A stretch of 13,778 nucleotides of DNA from Funneliformis mosseae (GCA_910592005.1 CAJVPP010002704.1:1-13778); one strand, 5' to 3'. Positions 1 to 9,012 are shown, counted from the first letter of the stretch. The notes: a model not told the origin generated them from the sequence alone. Numbers and translations: made by a program.

Positions 1-264
1 CGAATTGGCCTGCTTGGGAATTTTTTTTCATTAAAGAAAAAAAAAAGAAAAAAAAATTAATAAGGTAAAGTTAATAGGTAAGAGAGAAGGTATAAAAAAG
101 GGGTATTATTTTGATTATCTGTTAAATTAATTAAAAAAAAAATAATTACCTTTTAATTTTTTAATTAAAAAAAGAATTTAAATATTATAAGTAAAATTCT
201 GCTCCTCGAAATTTTTTTTTGAATTTTACTTTAATACTCGTTAGAGCGGGTATCGAACGTAAAA
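1..264. other. AT-rich stretch upstream of the CAP-Gly remnant
   Basis: No open frame of interest is present. The stretch is made of A and T runs with one perfect 11-bp inverted repeat (189-199 with 221-231, core gtaaaattc/gaattttac, 21-nt loop) about 35 nt before the ATG at 265. It could be the old promoter or 5' leader of the following gene, but no defined promoter element can be supported. Confidence 0.4.
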
Positions 265-1166
265 ATGACAACAACCTCCTCAGACTTAGCAGTAGATACA
301 AGAGAGATATGGGGGAAAATGGGAACCATTCATTTTATTAGACCTACTACTTTTGTGACAGAAAAATGGGTCAGTATAGCTAAATGAACCTTTGGGTAAA
401 AATGATGGCTCAGTTGCTAGTAAACATTATTTTAATTGTAGACAAAACTATGGGGTTTTGTCAGACTCTTACAAATAAAAAATATAGGTGGTTCGATTAA
501 CTCATCATAGAGACAAGTGAGTTTTTTTAGATTTAGCAAGTTTTTTTTAATGTTTAAAATGTGAAAAGTATTGAACTTTTTTTAAGCACCATAAACTAAT
601 TATCTTTTTTCTTAAAAACTTTTTTTTAGTCCACAAAGTTTTGCTCCACCACATGACCCAGCTAGTAGTAATGGACGTCCAATTCTTCACCTTTCTTCAG
701 TTTCAGGAAATATGTGAATAAATACTTCAGGTATACCTAACCATAATTGAATATCAAGGGGACCAAATTCACCAACGACTGGAAGATTAAATTCTCTTGG
801 CAGTCATAATCCAAATAGTCCTACATTTCCCAAAAGGCTACGCAGAAATTCTGATGCAAGTAGTATCAATATTAAGAGAAGTGATATTGATCCAGCACTT
901 CTAGCTACCAGATGGAAAGCATCACCTAGAATTTTATGTCTAAGAGAAAGGGAACCCCAGAAGTTTTGGGTAGATGTGATCTAATTCTATGAGGCGTGAT
1001 CCCTAGATCAAAGAGAGGTTGAATGACGCTAGCATAAATGGATTCAACTAGGACTCGCCTCTCAGAAGTTCTGGAATCAAACCCTGTTCCTACTGGAATG
1101 ATTGCAGCTACCACTAATGTCGGGACTGATGCTACTGATACTGCCAATAAACAAGATCAAAATTAA
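265..1166 (+). pseudogene. CAP-Gly domain protein fragment (dynactin p150 / CLIP-like N-terminus), broken
   Basis: CAP-Gly domains bind the acidic EEY/F tails of alpha-tubulin and EB1-type proteins, so the intact gene would have acted on microtubules. The ATG at 265 opens a frame with the first CAP-Gly strands (WGKMGTIHFIRPTTF). After a frameshift near 375-385 a second frame gives LNEPLGKNDGSVASKHYFNC and NYGV; the hallmark GKNDG is coded at 395-409. A third frame (FVRLLQIKNIGGSINSS) continues the domain to about 507. A probable intron runs from GTGAGT at 517 to AG at 629. The next exon encodes a Ser/Pro/Asn-rich basic linker (PNSPTTGRLNSLGSHNPNSP, then FPKRLRRNSDASS) as found after the CAP-Gly domain in p150-type proteins. 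TGA codons sit inside it (715-717, 748-750), and frames change again around 930 and 1070. The last readable part (NPVPTGMIAATTNVG...) ends at TAA 1164-1166. No long coiled coil follows, so this is a truncated copy. The CAP-Gly call is firm; the choice between dynactin and CLIP is inference. Confidence 0.82.
517..629 (+). other. Probable intron in the CAP-Gly remnant
   Basis: The donor is caa|GTGAGT and the acceptor is a T-run ending TTTTTTTAG before tccacaaag. It separates the CAP-Gly part from the Ser/Pro-rich part. The phase does not join perfectly with the upstream frame that reads best, so a nearby indel or a shifted site is possible. Confidence 0.6.
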
Positions 1167-1633
1167 AAGGTTGCTTTGATTTTTTTTATTAAAAAAAATT
1201 GAACTCTAATTTTTATTTTTATTTTTTAATATAAAATCTAATTTATACATTTTTTTCTTTTTTAATATTACCCTTTGATTTTCAAAATATAAAGTTATGC
1301 TATATGTATAAAATACACAATTTATTAGGTTAAAATGACAAATAATTAAGTTTTTAAATGAATAAAATAATTTCATAAAAAATTTTTTTATTTTTTATTT
1401 TATTAAGTGAATTAAACAAAATAAAATGAGATACATATTTTCGAAAGCATTATATACAGTTAAATAAATAATATACATAAATAATAAGTAATAAATAAGC
1501 GATAAATCCTTATCAGTCAAAAAAAAAGCCTCCAACTTTTTCTTAATGTCCCTTTATTTAAATAATTAATTTTAACTGAGATTTTTATTAAATTTATTTA
1601 AATTTCACATAAGTAATACAATTAAAATATTAA
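1167..1633. other. AT-rich stretch between the CAP-Gly remnant and the hAT gene
   Basis: This is almost pure A/T homopolymer-like sequence. I see no open frame with coding character and no RNA gene. If the hAT element is complete, its 3' terminus should lie here. I found neither a CAGTG-type terminal repeat matching the one proposed at 4468 nor GTCC-rich subterminal repeats, so that end is either lost or decayed beyond recognition. Confidence 0.5.
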
Positions 1634-2083
1634 CTAATTAAATTCATGAGAAACATTTATAAATTCGGGTCTTTCTAATTCTCAAATAAAAAGATCACGT
1701 AAATCCCACTTTCCATTAATATTAACAGCAGGATGAATATATGTACTTAATAAATTATTATTAAGTATACTATTATCTGTTAATTCTTTTCCATCATCTA
1801 AAATTAATGCATTTTCTTCTTCACGTAACAATTCATACCAATCTTCTAATCTTTCATTCCAATCTTGCTCATTAGTTATATAATCATCTGAATTTTAAAA
1901 ATTCTCAAGAGCTTCTTTAATTTCTTCTTGTAATTCTAAATTAATAATATCTTGATTATTTTGTTTAATAATTGGTGATGCAATATTAATTTTTAATTTT
2001 TCTGAATCATATTTTCGTTTTTTCTCATTTTCAGTTTGTTGTATATCAGCATGAAGTTGAGCCATAGCGACAACTTTTTCATG

Positions 2084-2167
2084 CTAAAATAAGTTATTAA
2101 AATAATTAATAAACGCGTTTATAATTATAATTATTTAAATAATATAAAAATAACTAAAATTTATAAC
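2084..2167 (-). other. hAT intron 4
   Basis: This 84-nt phase-0 intron joins RNKLK to HEKVVAMAQL. The donor is aag|GTTATA (weak) and the acceptor is TTATTTTAG. Removing it restores the expected hAT C-terminal reading frame. Confidence 0.8.
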
Positions 2168-2857
2168 CTTTAATTTATTTCTTCAAGGTGTATGCAAAAA
2201 TCCCATTGATGAGAATAATTATTCAACAGAAGCTGAATTTATACAAATACTAAAAATTTTTGTAACAACAAGTCCTAATTCTTTACACATAGTAGAACAA
2301 TAATACCAGTATGCTAAAATATCATCACCAAATTGCTCATATGTTTTATCATTAAATAGTGATTTTTTTACTCGATAAGATTCAAATTCAGCAAGTAATT
2401 TTGTTGGTTTATTATATGACCATGCCTTATAATAATAGCTAAGTCAATTTCCCATTGTTACAAAATTAATTGATTCTAAATTAGGATTAAATTTGCTAAG
2501 CTGATACTCAAGATGAAGAATTAAAGAAAGTAATAGTAAAGGTTGTTCTCAACTCTTCTAACGTTTTTCAAGACATGAAATCATACCTTCAGCTAAGAAA
2601 TGATCTGTATTTTGCTCCCAAAACTTAATAAAATATTCAAATGATAATGCAATATCAGGTAATCGGGCTTTATCTACTTGTAATTTATCAATTGCTCCAT
2701 AATAAGGTTGCATTAATATTGCAAGTTGTGAAATTCGTAACCAAAATAACTCATCCATAATTATTTTACAGATTTTAGTCGAAAGATACAATTCATCAGT
2801 TATTTGGACTGTTTTACTATTTTCAATTTCAGGAGGTTCATAACGTGTAACCAAATT

Positions 2858-2929
2858 CTATTTAAAAATTAAAAATACTAACAATTTAATAATTATTTAT
2901 AAATTTACAATAAAAATAAATTTACTCAC
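2858..2929 (-). other. hAT intron 3
   Basis: This 72-nt phase-0 intron has donor agg|GTGAGT and acceptor TTTAAATAG. It joins KQALR to NLVTRYEPP. Confidence 0.88.
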
Positions 2930-3230
2930 CCTTAATGCTTGTTTAGTTCAAATTAAACTTTTATAGCAATCATAATAAGAATTCCATCATGTATCTCCAG
3001 GTTTTATTATTGCATAATATTTATTGTAAAGCTCCATTTGAATATTCCTTAACTTTTCAATAAAATATATATTATTAGAATGAGTAAAATAAAAAAATAG
3101 TTTTACAGCATCAGTAGATGCTGCTGTCAAAATATTAGATTCTTTGAAAATTTCTCCAACAGTCAGATTACACTGGTGTGCAAAATATGGTAAAAAAATA
3201 TATTCTGAATATTTAATACGAAGTTGACGT

Positions 3231-3298
3231 CTATTTAAATAAAAATATTAATTACTTCATAATAATAAAATAATATTTATTATATTAAACTTACTCAC
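3231..3298 (-). other. hAT intron 2
   Basis: This 68-nt phase-2 intron has donor ca|GTGAGT and acceptor TTTAAATAG. It joins AAYAFA to QRRQLRIKYSEYI, which keeps the frame into the FAHQCNL motif. Confidence 0.88.
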
Positions 3299-3878
3299 TG
3301 TGCAAAAGCATATGCTGCAGCACTATCACTCACAACTGTAGCAATTTTAATTGACTGATTTTTTAAGTCATTTAGCATTTCTTCAATATGTGGTATAACA
3401 TCAATTACTCATTCTCTTTGGCCATTTATATCTATGTCCTTCCATACTAATGTTTCACCAGAAGGCATTATAATCATAACTCCAAGTAACTCTTGATTTA
3501 CAGTGTTTTTTCAACCATCAAATGCAAGAGTAATACCAGCTTGTTCATGTACTTGATTTAGCTTATCTTTACGTATATCTTCAATATTTTTAATTGCATT
3601 ATCTAAGATAGTACCAGCTAGTTGCTTTCGATTTGATAATTTTAACTTTGGATTCAACTAATAAAATAAAGCATGAGTTGAAGGATTATCAATCTACTGA
3701 AAAGCCCAACCATTCGCAACTGTCATTCTAATTAAAAGTTCATAAAATTTAGGAGTTTCAGTTTTAGTAATACTTTGTATAGCATATTTAAATATGGATG
3801 ATTGTTATGAAAATCTACTTGAAGCTGATGATGACTGTGTAGAATTTGTATGAAAACTTAAAATAGATGAGGAATCAT

Positions 3879-3950
3879 CTATAATAAAATTATAAATTAA
3901 TTAATATTCCTTAAAAAAAGAAAGTTAAATAAAATTAAATAAATATTAAC
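3879..3950 (-). other. hAT intron 1
   Basis: This 72-nt phase-1 intron has donor gatg|GTTAAT (weak) and acceptor TTTTATTATAG. It separates the BED-finger exon from the catalytic region. Confidence 0.8.
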
Positions 3951-4334
3951 CATCAAGACATATATTTTTTGCTGGTAGTATTTCATCATCATTATTATCA
4001 CATTCTTTTAATATGTCTTTTGCTTCTTCACTATATTTATTCTAAAAATATACGCAGTTAACCAAGTGTTTTTTAATTCTTTCCTTTCTGTTTATCATAG
4101 GTTTAGCACCCTCTTTTAAAATTTCAGCACAGCATTTGCATATACATTATCTATCTTTATCTTCTAGACAATTTTTTTTTAAAATTGTAATAAATGAAGA
4201 AAAATTATATCTTGGTTGATCTCTATTGCGTGGCATAATATCAAAAAAATTGAAAAGATTATCTTAGTAAAAAAAATGATTATTTATCTCCTTAAAATAA
4301 CTTCCCAATTTAGTTTTTAGATTGTATAAAATGA

Positions 4335-4460
4335 TTTTTGGACTGTCCAAATTGTCCAAAATTCAGTTTTGGACTGTCCAAAATCCATCAAAGTTTTGGA
4401 CAATTTTGGACAGTCCAAAAACTGTCTAATACAAATATCTAATTGGACAAGTCCAAAATC
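4335..4460. repeat. GGAC/GTCC repeat cluster with 27/28-bp inverted arms upstream of the hAT gene
   Basis: Ten or more copies of TTGGAC or GTCCAA occur on both strands. They include an inverted pair (4335-4361 with 4394-4421, matching except for one A) and a central near-palindrome ttttggactgtccaaaa. A further pair lies at 4444-4456. The cluster sits 100-225 bp upstream of the transposase ATG, on the side of the element's 5' end. hAT elements often carry many short subterminal repeats bound by the transposase, which is the most likely meaning. An unrelated fold-back insertion is the alternative. Confidence 0.6.
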
Positions 4461-4468
4461 TAACACTG
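4461..4468 (-). mobile_element. Possible hAT 5' terminus (CAGTG... on the minus strand)
   Basis: Read on the minus strand, CAGTGTTAGATTTTGGAC starts at 4468 and leads into the GTCC-rich block. CAGTG-like starts are typical of hAT terminal inverted repeats. Coding similarity of the neighbouring LRR gene begins right after it. No partner end or 8-bp target duplication (ctataaat expected) was found on the far side of the transposase gene, so the call is tentative. Confidence 0.4.
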
Positions 4469-4470
4469 CT

Positions 4471-5037
4471 ATAAATTGCATTTTAAACTTATACCTAAAT
4501 TTATGAAATTTTGATATTGCATATAGTAAGGAGAATATCAAAGATGCTAATACTTTAATGCGAAGATACTTCAAAATAAAGTATCTTGACTTTAGTGGGG
4601 CTATGGCTTTGTGGAATGATGAATTGATTATAATTATCATCAAAGGATCTCTGAATTTAAGATATTTAGAAATCAGTCATAATGATATTAGTGATGAGAT
4701 GACTGAAGTACTGGCCCATTCTTATCATAAATTAGAATATCTCGATCTAAGTAGTTGTATATTTGTTAGTGAATTATCATTCTACAATATTATTCGCTCT
4801 TGCTTAAAGATTCAGTATCTCAGTTTTAAATATTGCAATATTACTAGTACAACTATTAAAGAAATTATTTGCTTATATTTCAATTTAAAATTTCTAGATT
4901 TGAAAAAATGTGAAAATATTAGCAAAAAAGCCATAGACTAGCTAAATCTAAATATTCATATAGAAAATTTTGATAAAGATTATTACTGTTCTGATTCAGA
5001 ATCTTTTAACTCTAAAACTGAATTAGAGTCTAAATAA
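4471..5037 (+). pseudogene. LRR protein remnant (AMN1/F-box-type leucine-rich repeats), 5'-truncated
   Basis: Leucine-rich repeats of about 26 residues are visible: IKYLDFSGAMAL, LRYLEISHNDISDEMTEVLA, LEYLDLSSCIFVSELS, IQYLSFKYCNITSTTIKEII, then LKFLDLKKCENISKKAID. These are the cysteine-containing repeats of AMN1/F-box LRR proteins, which usually bind substrates for ubiquitin ligases or act as signalling scaffolds. An in-frame TAG (4939-4941) is followed by a continuation, LNLNIHIENFDKDYYCSDSES, that ends at TAA 5035-5037; this tail is typical of the family, so the TAG probably replaced Gln. Upstream, a TGA (4504-4506) precedes NFDIAYSKENIKDANTLM. The frame from the ATG at 4558 runs 127 codons, but the coding signal starts earlier, directly at the proposed hAT terminus, and the N-terminal half and any F-box are missing. 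Confidence 0.85.
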
Positions 5038-5148
5038 TCTAGCTAGTCTAGAGCGAATCGAAAGGCATTTTGCATGATCATTAATTAGATTTTTTTTGCT
5101 GAATTATACCCTGTATGACAAAAATATAGATTAGTATTTTACCCTTTA
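5038..5148. other. Short spacer between convergent remnants
   Basis: This AT-rich spacer separates the 3' ends of the LRR remnant (+) and the following minus-strand remnant. No terminator or RNA gene can be supported. Confidence 0.4.
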
Positions 5149-5851
5149 TTAATGAATTTCTGTATTACTACACTTAGAACGTCTAAACTTTTGAATATAT
5201 ACTCTCACATCTTTCTCAGCTTCTTCTTTTATTGTTTCTTTGTCAGTATAACTGACAATACTAAGATAATGTTAAATAATGCTTATATCTTCTTCCAGAT
5301 ATAAAAGCAAATAGTATTTTTCTTTAAGTGAAAATTTTCCTAATGATATATTAATAAGATCTTCTCTATATCAATATAATGTATTAAGAGTTAGATGTTT
5401 ACCAATCTCAAGATGCTTCTCTATCAATATAATTATCTCCACCAAATTAAATAATAGTCTACTTGTATAATCAAGTATTTCTGCTTTCTTGCTTTGATTT
5501 AATGCTATTTGGTTAGCATTGTTATTAATACTAAGATTTCTTTTGGCTAGATGCTCCTTAATAGCTAATACATCCATCTTCTTGTATAAAAGCACTTATA
5601 TAGTTAGTTTTCAAGTATTTCGCTTTGAACAAATTTATTATTAGTATTACTTATCATGATTATGTTTATCTCTAATTAGCATATATTCAAATTTATTTCT
5701 GAAATACTGATCATCAATTGGAGCAGTGATCATTAGCTTAGAAAATTTTTTGCTAAGCCATGTACAGTGCCTTCAGTCAGATTGTGTAATAGAAAATATG
5801 GATCATCAATTAGGGTTTTGTGTGATATATTAATTTTTACATATATTCAAA
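5149..5851 (-). pseudogene. Unrecognised protein family remnant with clustered TAA codons
   Basis: A continuous but interrupted minus-strand frame is readable from about 5851: TLIDDPYFLLHNLTEGTVHG, LAKNFLS, a 1-nt frameshift near 5738, then DDQYFRNKFEYMLIRDKHNH. Next comes DK-stop-Y-stop-stop-stop-IC (TAA at 5647-5649, 5641-5643, 5638-5640, 5635-5637), then a 74-codon open stretch (5371-5595) with KMDVLAIKEHLAKRNLS. It continues past TGA 5371-5373 with YREDLINISLGKFSLKEKYY and, after another TAA, SYTDKETIKEEAEKDVRVY, ending at 5149. The stops are consistent with Gln (CAA) and Trp (TGG). Hydrophilic and Lys/Glu-rich composition suggests a soluble protein. I recall similar proteins in Rhizophagus but no function. 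The HNLTEGT stretch faintly resembles transposon-type HN motifs; this is too weak to call. Confidence 0.6.
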
Positions 5852-5891
5852 AAAGAAAATATATTAACTTTTGTTTATTATTTTTTTTTAG

Positions 5892-6302
5892 TATCAGATA
5901 ACAATACTAATTGCGTCTTATATCTTCTTGACTTTTTCTTTCCAATAGTAAGATATAAAGTATTTCAGACAAATAAAAAGAAATAGACTTCAGATTAAGT
6001 ATTTGAGAATAACTATTTTGATTATATTTATGGTTTTATGACCATAGGTATAAAGTGGCATTTTATAATATATACTTCAGATGGTATTTATTATACAAGT
6101 GAAAGTGGAATACCAGATTAATCTCATGAAATCAACTGTCAAAGAAAATCCTGAATTACTTCACAACAATGTGAAAAGAGTAATTAGTATCACTGTAGAG
6201 TTATTAAAGAATAGGATTAGTATAGATAGTTTTCTAACTATCAAGAGGCTAGAATCAAAAAATTTATCAAAAAATAATATTTTCTTAGTAAATTTCAGCT
6301 GA
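5892..6302 (+). pseudogene. Remnant of a Rhizophagus-type family with FDYIYG...KWHF core
   Basis: A T-run with AG at 5890-5891 could be a splice acceptor. The frame then gives VRYKVFQTNKKK-stop-TSD-stop-VFENNYFDYIYG, followed by GIKWHFIIYTSDGIYYTSES. A 1-nt insertion near 6115-6120 shifts to LMKSTVKENPELLHNNVKRV and ISITVELLKNRISID, ending at TGA 6300-6302. Both stops (TAG, TAA) fit Gln. The pattern FDYIYG followed by a W-H-F strand and a long amphipathic helix is one I recall from a large Glomeromycotina family sometimes placed with Crinkler-like or restriction-endonuclease-like C-terminal domains. That assignment is inference and no catalytic residues are claimed. Confidence 0.55.
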
Positions 6303-6365
6303 AACTCCTAGCTAAAAATACATATTTTTTTATTTTATATAGTATATTAGTTACACATATAGATC

Positions 6366-7992
6366 ATGTTATCTAAGCTTAAAGTATTGAAACAGTATAT
6401 TACTGAACTTAAGGCTGAGAATGCTGAAATACCTGATCTTAGAAGAAATCTCTCAGAGTTCGATGTTAAGAAAGTTAATCTTAAAAGAAAGCTCTCAATA
6501 TCTGATGCTAAAATAGCTGAACTTAAACGTATAAATAATGAGTTTCTAAAAGCGAATGAGAAATATAACGAAAGGCATAATGCTGAAAATATCAAACCCA
6601 GAATCAGAATCAAGGAGCTGAAATCTGAAAATATTGAAGTTAGAGATAGACTCACAAAAGTAGAATAAAAGCAGACATTAAATGATAATTCTTCTAACAT
6701 CTGTTCATTTAATTTTAATTTAGTTGCAGATCAAACACTAATGGTAACACATCACGAGAAACTATTAGTAGATACTTTATTACTTGAAGATAAGGAAACA
6801 GATGCTTTCTTGAATGAGATGCATAAGAAAAAAATTAGTAATAAGATTAGGTAGAGAAATCAGGAGAGCTAAGTTGAAAGAAAGAAATTTAGTAAAGTAT
6901 CCTCTTATCAAAAACAAGAATCTGATACCAGATTAACTGTAGAAAATTACACTTTTGATCTCAAAGGGATCATACCAAAGGTATCAATTTCTGAAACTAA
7001 AATTTCAGCTGAGATCCTAGCCAAAATAGCTATAGGAAGAAAGGTACAGAAAACATTGTACAAATGATAGCTAATAGTATTAAAGATGATGCCCAATCAA
7101 GTAACAAAGTCACTCTTTGCAATGTGATTTTAATTAAGAGTCTCAACTAAGATTCATCTACAGATTCATTATTTTCTTTAGCGTAATTATTCAATAAGGT
7201 GGATAATACTGAATATGACGTAATTCATATTAATCAGAAGAGATTTTGCGTTGGTATTATTATGAAAAAGAATTTTTAATTCAGGTTAGTACAATTATAC
7301 AAGATGGAAAAGGAGAGACAGGATTGTGTCTTCTAGAAATCTTCCATCAAAACTTACAAAGAAAAACTCAGAAAGCTGTAAAGATATATAAATTATTTGA
7401 AAAGGTAGGCGTAGACAATATTAAGTATATTACAATATATAGTGCAAACTCTATTTCTGAGTTGACTAATGATAAAGTTCAAGATATCATAGATAATTTC
7501 TCTAAGTATAATAACCAGAATGAAAATAACGATAATACTGATGTGAAAGAAGTATCAAGTCACATAACTGAGATTTCAGCTGGAGAACCTGCTCAAAATT
7601 CTTCTGATAATTCCAAAGAAGAGGCATGGTTTGATTAAAATATGTTTTTCAATGAGACAAATCCCACTAAAGTGAACACTGTTTCTTCAGCTGATGATAT
7701 GTATTTTAAGGAGTCAGAAGAAGAAAGGAATAAAGAGGTCCTTTTGCTTCAGCGTCTTTAGCTAGGACCAGATAATACACATGATGGTGACTCTAATTCA
7801 TGTAATGATGATTCTGATTCTGATGATTCTGAAGAAGAGATGCCAGACAATTCAGATGATAATGGATATAACAGATATGGTGTATATAACAAATATGCTG
7901 AATGTGATAGAGGCTATTATTATCGTGATGAAAGATACGAAAAGAAAGGGTCTCTAATGATGAGTTCTATTATTTTTCCGGTAACCGTCTAG
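6366..7992 (+). pseudogene. Coiled-coil and acidic-tail family protein, broken by frameshifts and Gln-type stops
   Basis: The ATG at 6366 opens 100 codons of heptad-like coiled coil (LSKLKVLKQYITELKAENAE...), ended by TAA 6666-6668. The same frame continues through LLVDTLLLEDKETDAFLNEM and VSISETKISAEILAKIAIGR, with further TAG and TAA codons around 6850-6875. Near 7050-7063 the frame changes to VQMIANSIKDDAQSSNKVTL and LFNKVDN, and near 7240 to LRWYYYEKEFLIQVSTIIQD. The most conserved part, KTQKAVKIYKLFEKVGVDNI, lies about 7345-7430. An Asp/Glu/Ser tail follows, interrupted by TAA 7636-7638 and TAG 7759-7761, then NGYNRYGVYNKYAECDRGYY and RDERYEKK before TAG 7990-7992. The family is abundant in Rhizophagus as I recall it and has no established role; the coiled coil suggests protein-protein interaction. 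The stops fit Gln codons. Confidence 0.75.
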
Positions 7993-8250
7993 GAGAATTA
8001 TCAAGCGAAATCACATATTCGCATAGACTGAAATATCGTATAGATTATTTCTTTTTTTTAAATCACGTGGATGACTTGTTTCTGATCTATCTTCGAAATT
8101 TTGAATTCACCCGCTTATCTATAGATAACACAGATTATGATCCGTAAAAAGAATAAAAGAAATTCAATTTATACTATCAGCCAATGAGACCCAGTCCAGA
8201 AGCCTTGCAGTAACAGATACGGAATTACAAAAACATGTGCGTCAAAGCCT
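7946..8250 (+). other. Overlapping open stretch with coding character, unrecognised
   Basis: In a different frame from the tail of the preceding pseudogene, a stretch without ATG reads FYYFSGNRLGELSSEITYSH, then HVDDLFLIYLRNFEFTRLSI and DNTDYDP. It crosses TAA at 8145-8147 and 8154-8156 (DP-stop-KE-stop-KKF) and continues with LYYQPMRPSPEALQ. The stops again fit Gln. A competing frame, 8144-8323, is open for 59 codons (KEIQFILSANETQSRSLA...). Both cannot be coding. I cannot assign a family, so this is recorded only as possible gene debris. Confidence 0.3.
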
Positions 8251-8451
8251 AATAGTCGATGAAGTTCACAAAGTATTATCATATGATAGCATCATAAATT
8301 TCATTATCTGTTATATTTTATGATTTGTGTACTTGAATAAAGTTTCGCAGTGTTATCAAAAAAATAAATCATTTTATGTGTCATAAAAGTGTTCACATAA
8401 TTGCATCTACGCATCTACAGTATATTAACCCATATTCAATTTTTTTCATAG
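8251..8451. other. Stretch without a supported gene
   Basis: This stretch is AT-rich, with the 13-mer AATAAAGTTTCGC at 8336-8348, which recurs at 11281-11293. The end of the stretch, a T-run plus CATAG at 8441-8451, can serve as the splice acceptor for the following coding remnant. The second half of the competing 59-codon open stretch extends to 8323. Confidence 0.4.
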
Positions 8452-8756
8452 CAAAAAACTGTTTCCCAAGGAAATGATCTGAATTATATACCTGAAATAA
8501 AGTCATTCTAGACCACTTGCTGATTTAATCGAAAAAGTAATCTTCACTTATAGTTAGTATAGATATTAAGGCAGTGAATCAAACAGAAAATTAGCCAGTA
8601 TTATGAAGTGACACGTGATGTTTGCATCACAATTACAAAAGTGGGTTGCGATTAAATCTAATCTGCGTGATAATCAAATCTCATATATATCCTATAACTC
8701 TTAATTCAAAGCAAATCTCTACGTTCAAATGTCTATATTAAAAGAAAGGTTCCTTG

Positions 8757-8830
8757 GTCATTTCAGTAATCTTTGATAATCTTTCTTTTATTGGTTTGCA
8801 TAAAGATATTAATTATTTTTCGTCTTATAG
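8757..8830 (+). other. Proposed intron (weak donor)
   Basis: Acceptor CGTCTTATAG at 8821-8830 is good. The only donor whose phase fits the downstream frame is G|GTCATT at 8757, giving ...KERFL-VLYDYVSN. The donor is non-consensus after the first two bases. Confidence 0.4.
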
Positions 8831-9012
8831 TTCTTTATGACTATGTTTCTAATACTCCTTCAGAAAACATATCCTACTTACATTTCCTGAACTCCAACAA
8901 AGAAGCTATCAAAATGATTCCACTATACGCGAAGACTTGGAATGCTAATCACAGTTCATGGAGTCAACACTTTCTAGAAATAGAAAATTTGGGAGATAAA
9001 GTGATAAAAAAG

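Larger units (their letters stand above)
1634..4236 (-). pseudogene. hAT-family DNA transposase with BED zinc finger; five exons, frame-intact but with 16 stops
   Basis: The intact protein would cut and paste hAT elements in the nucleus. Read from ATG 4236-4234, the exons are 4236-3951, 3878-3299, 3230-2930, 2857-2168 and 2083-1634. They total 2307 nt, exactly 769 codons including the final TAG. Exon 1 holds a BED-type finger (C33-x2-C36 and H57-x3-C61). Exon 2 has the AFDG-stop-KN stretch with the first catalytic Asp, and VVSDSAAAY. Exon 3 has FLPYFAHQCNL and GDT-stop-WNSYYDCYKSL, which matches the hAT TRWNS motif with Arg replaced by TGA. Exon 4 carries the C-terminal dimerisation region (ASVE-stop-LFSSMGFLHTP-stop-RNKLK). 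Exon 5 is an acidic tail with INGKWDLRDLF. Every stop falls where Trp, Arg or Gln is expected or possible (for example 2183-2185, 2549-2551, 2558-2560, 2948-2950, 2987-2989, 3511-3513). There are no indels. The element is inactive but recently framed, so it would be recognisable to homologues. Confidence 0.93.

Noticed and set aside
926..1147. 73-codon minus-strand open frame
   Set aside because: It is the antisense shadow of the CAP-Gly remnant's 3' part (NPVPTGMIAATTNVG on the plus strand), with no homologue-like features.
2558..2854. 98-codon minus-strand open frame as a separate gene
   Set aside because: It is an internal piece of hAT exon 4 that happens to lie between stops and begins at a TTG codon.
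4317..4643. 108-codon minus-strand open frame with repeated FWT/LDxxQ words
   Set aside because: It reads the GTCC repeat block and the antisense of the LRR remnant; the repetitive peptide comes from the DNA repeats.
5149..5851. Assignment to a plant-type tnp2/KDZ transposase from the HNLTEGT stretch
   Set aside because: Only a few residues resemble the motif, and no catalytic residues or flanking motifs support it.
6347..6700. 117-codon minus-strand open frame, Leu/Phe/Ser-rich, membrane-like
   Set aside because: It is antisense to the coiled-coil coding region; Glu/Lys-rich heptads on one strand give Phe/Leu/Ser on the other.
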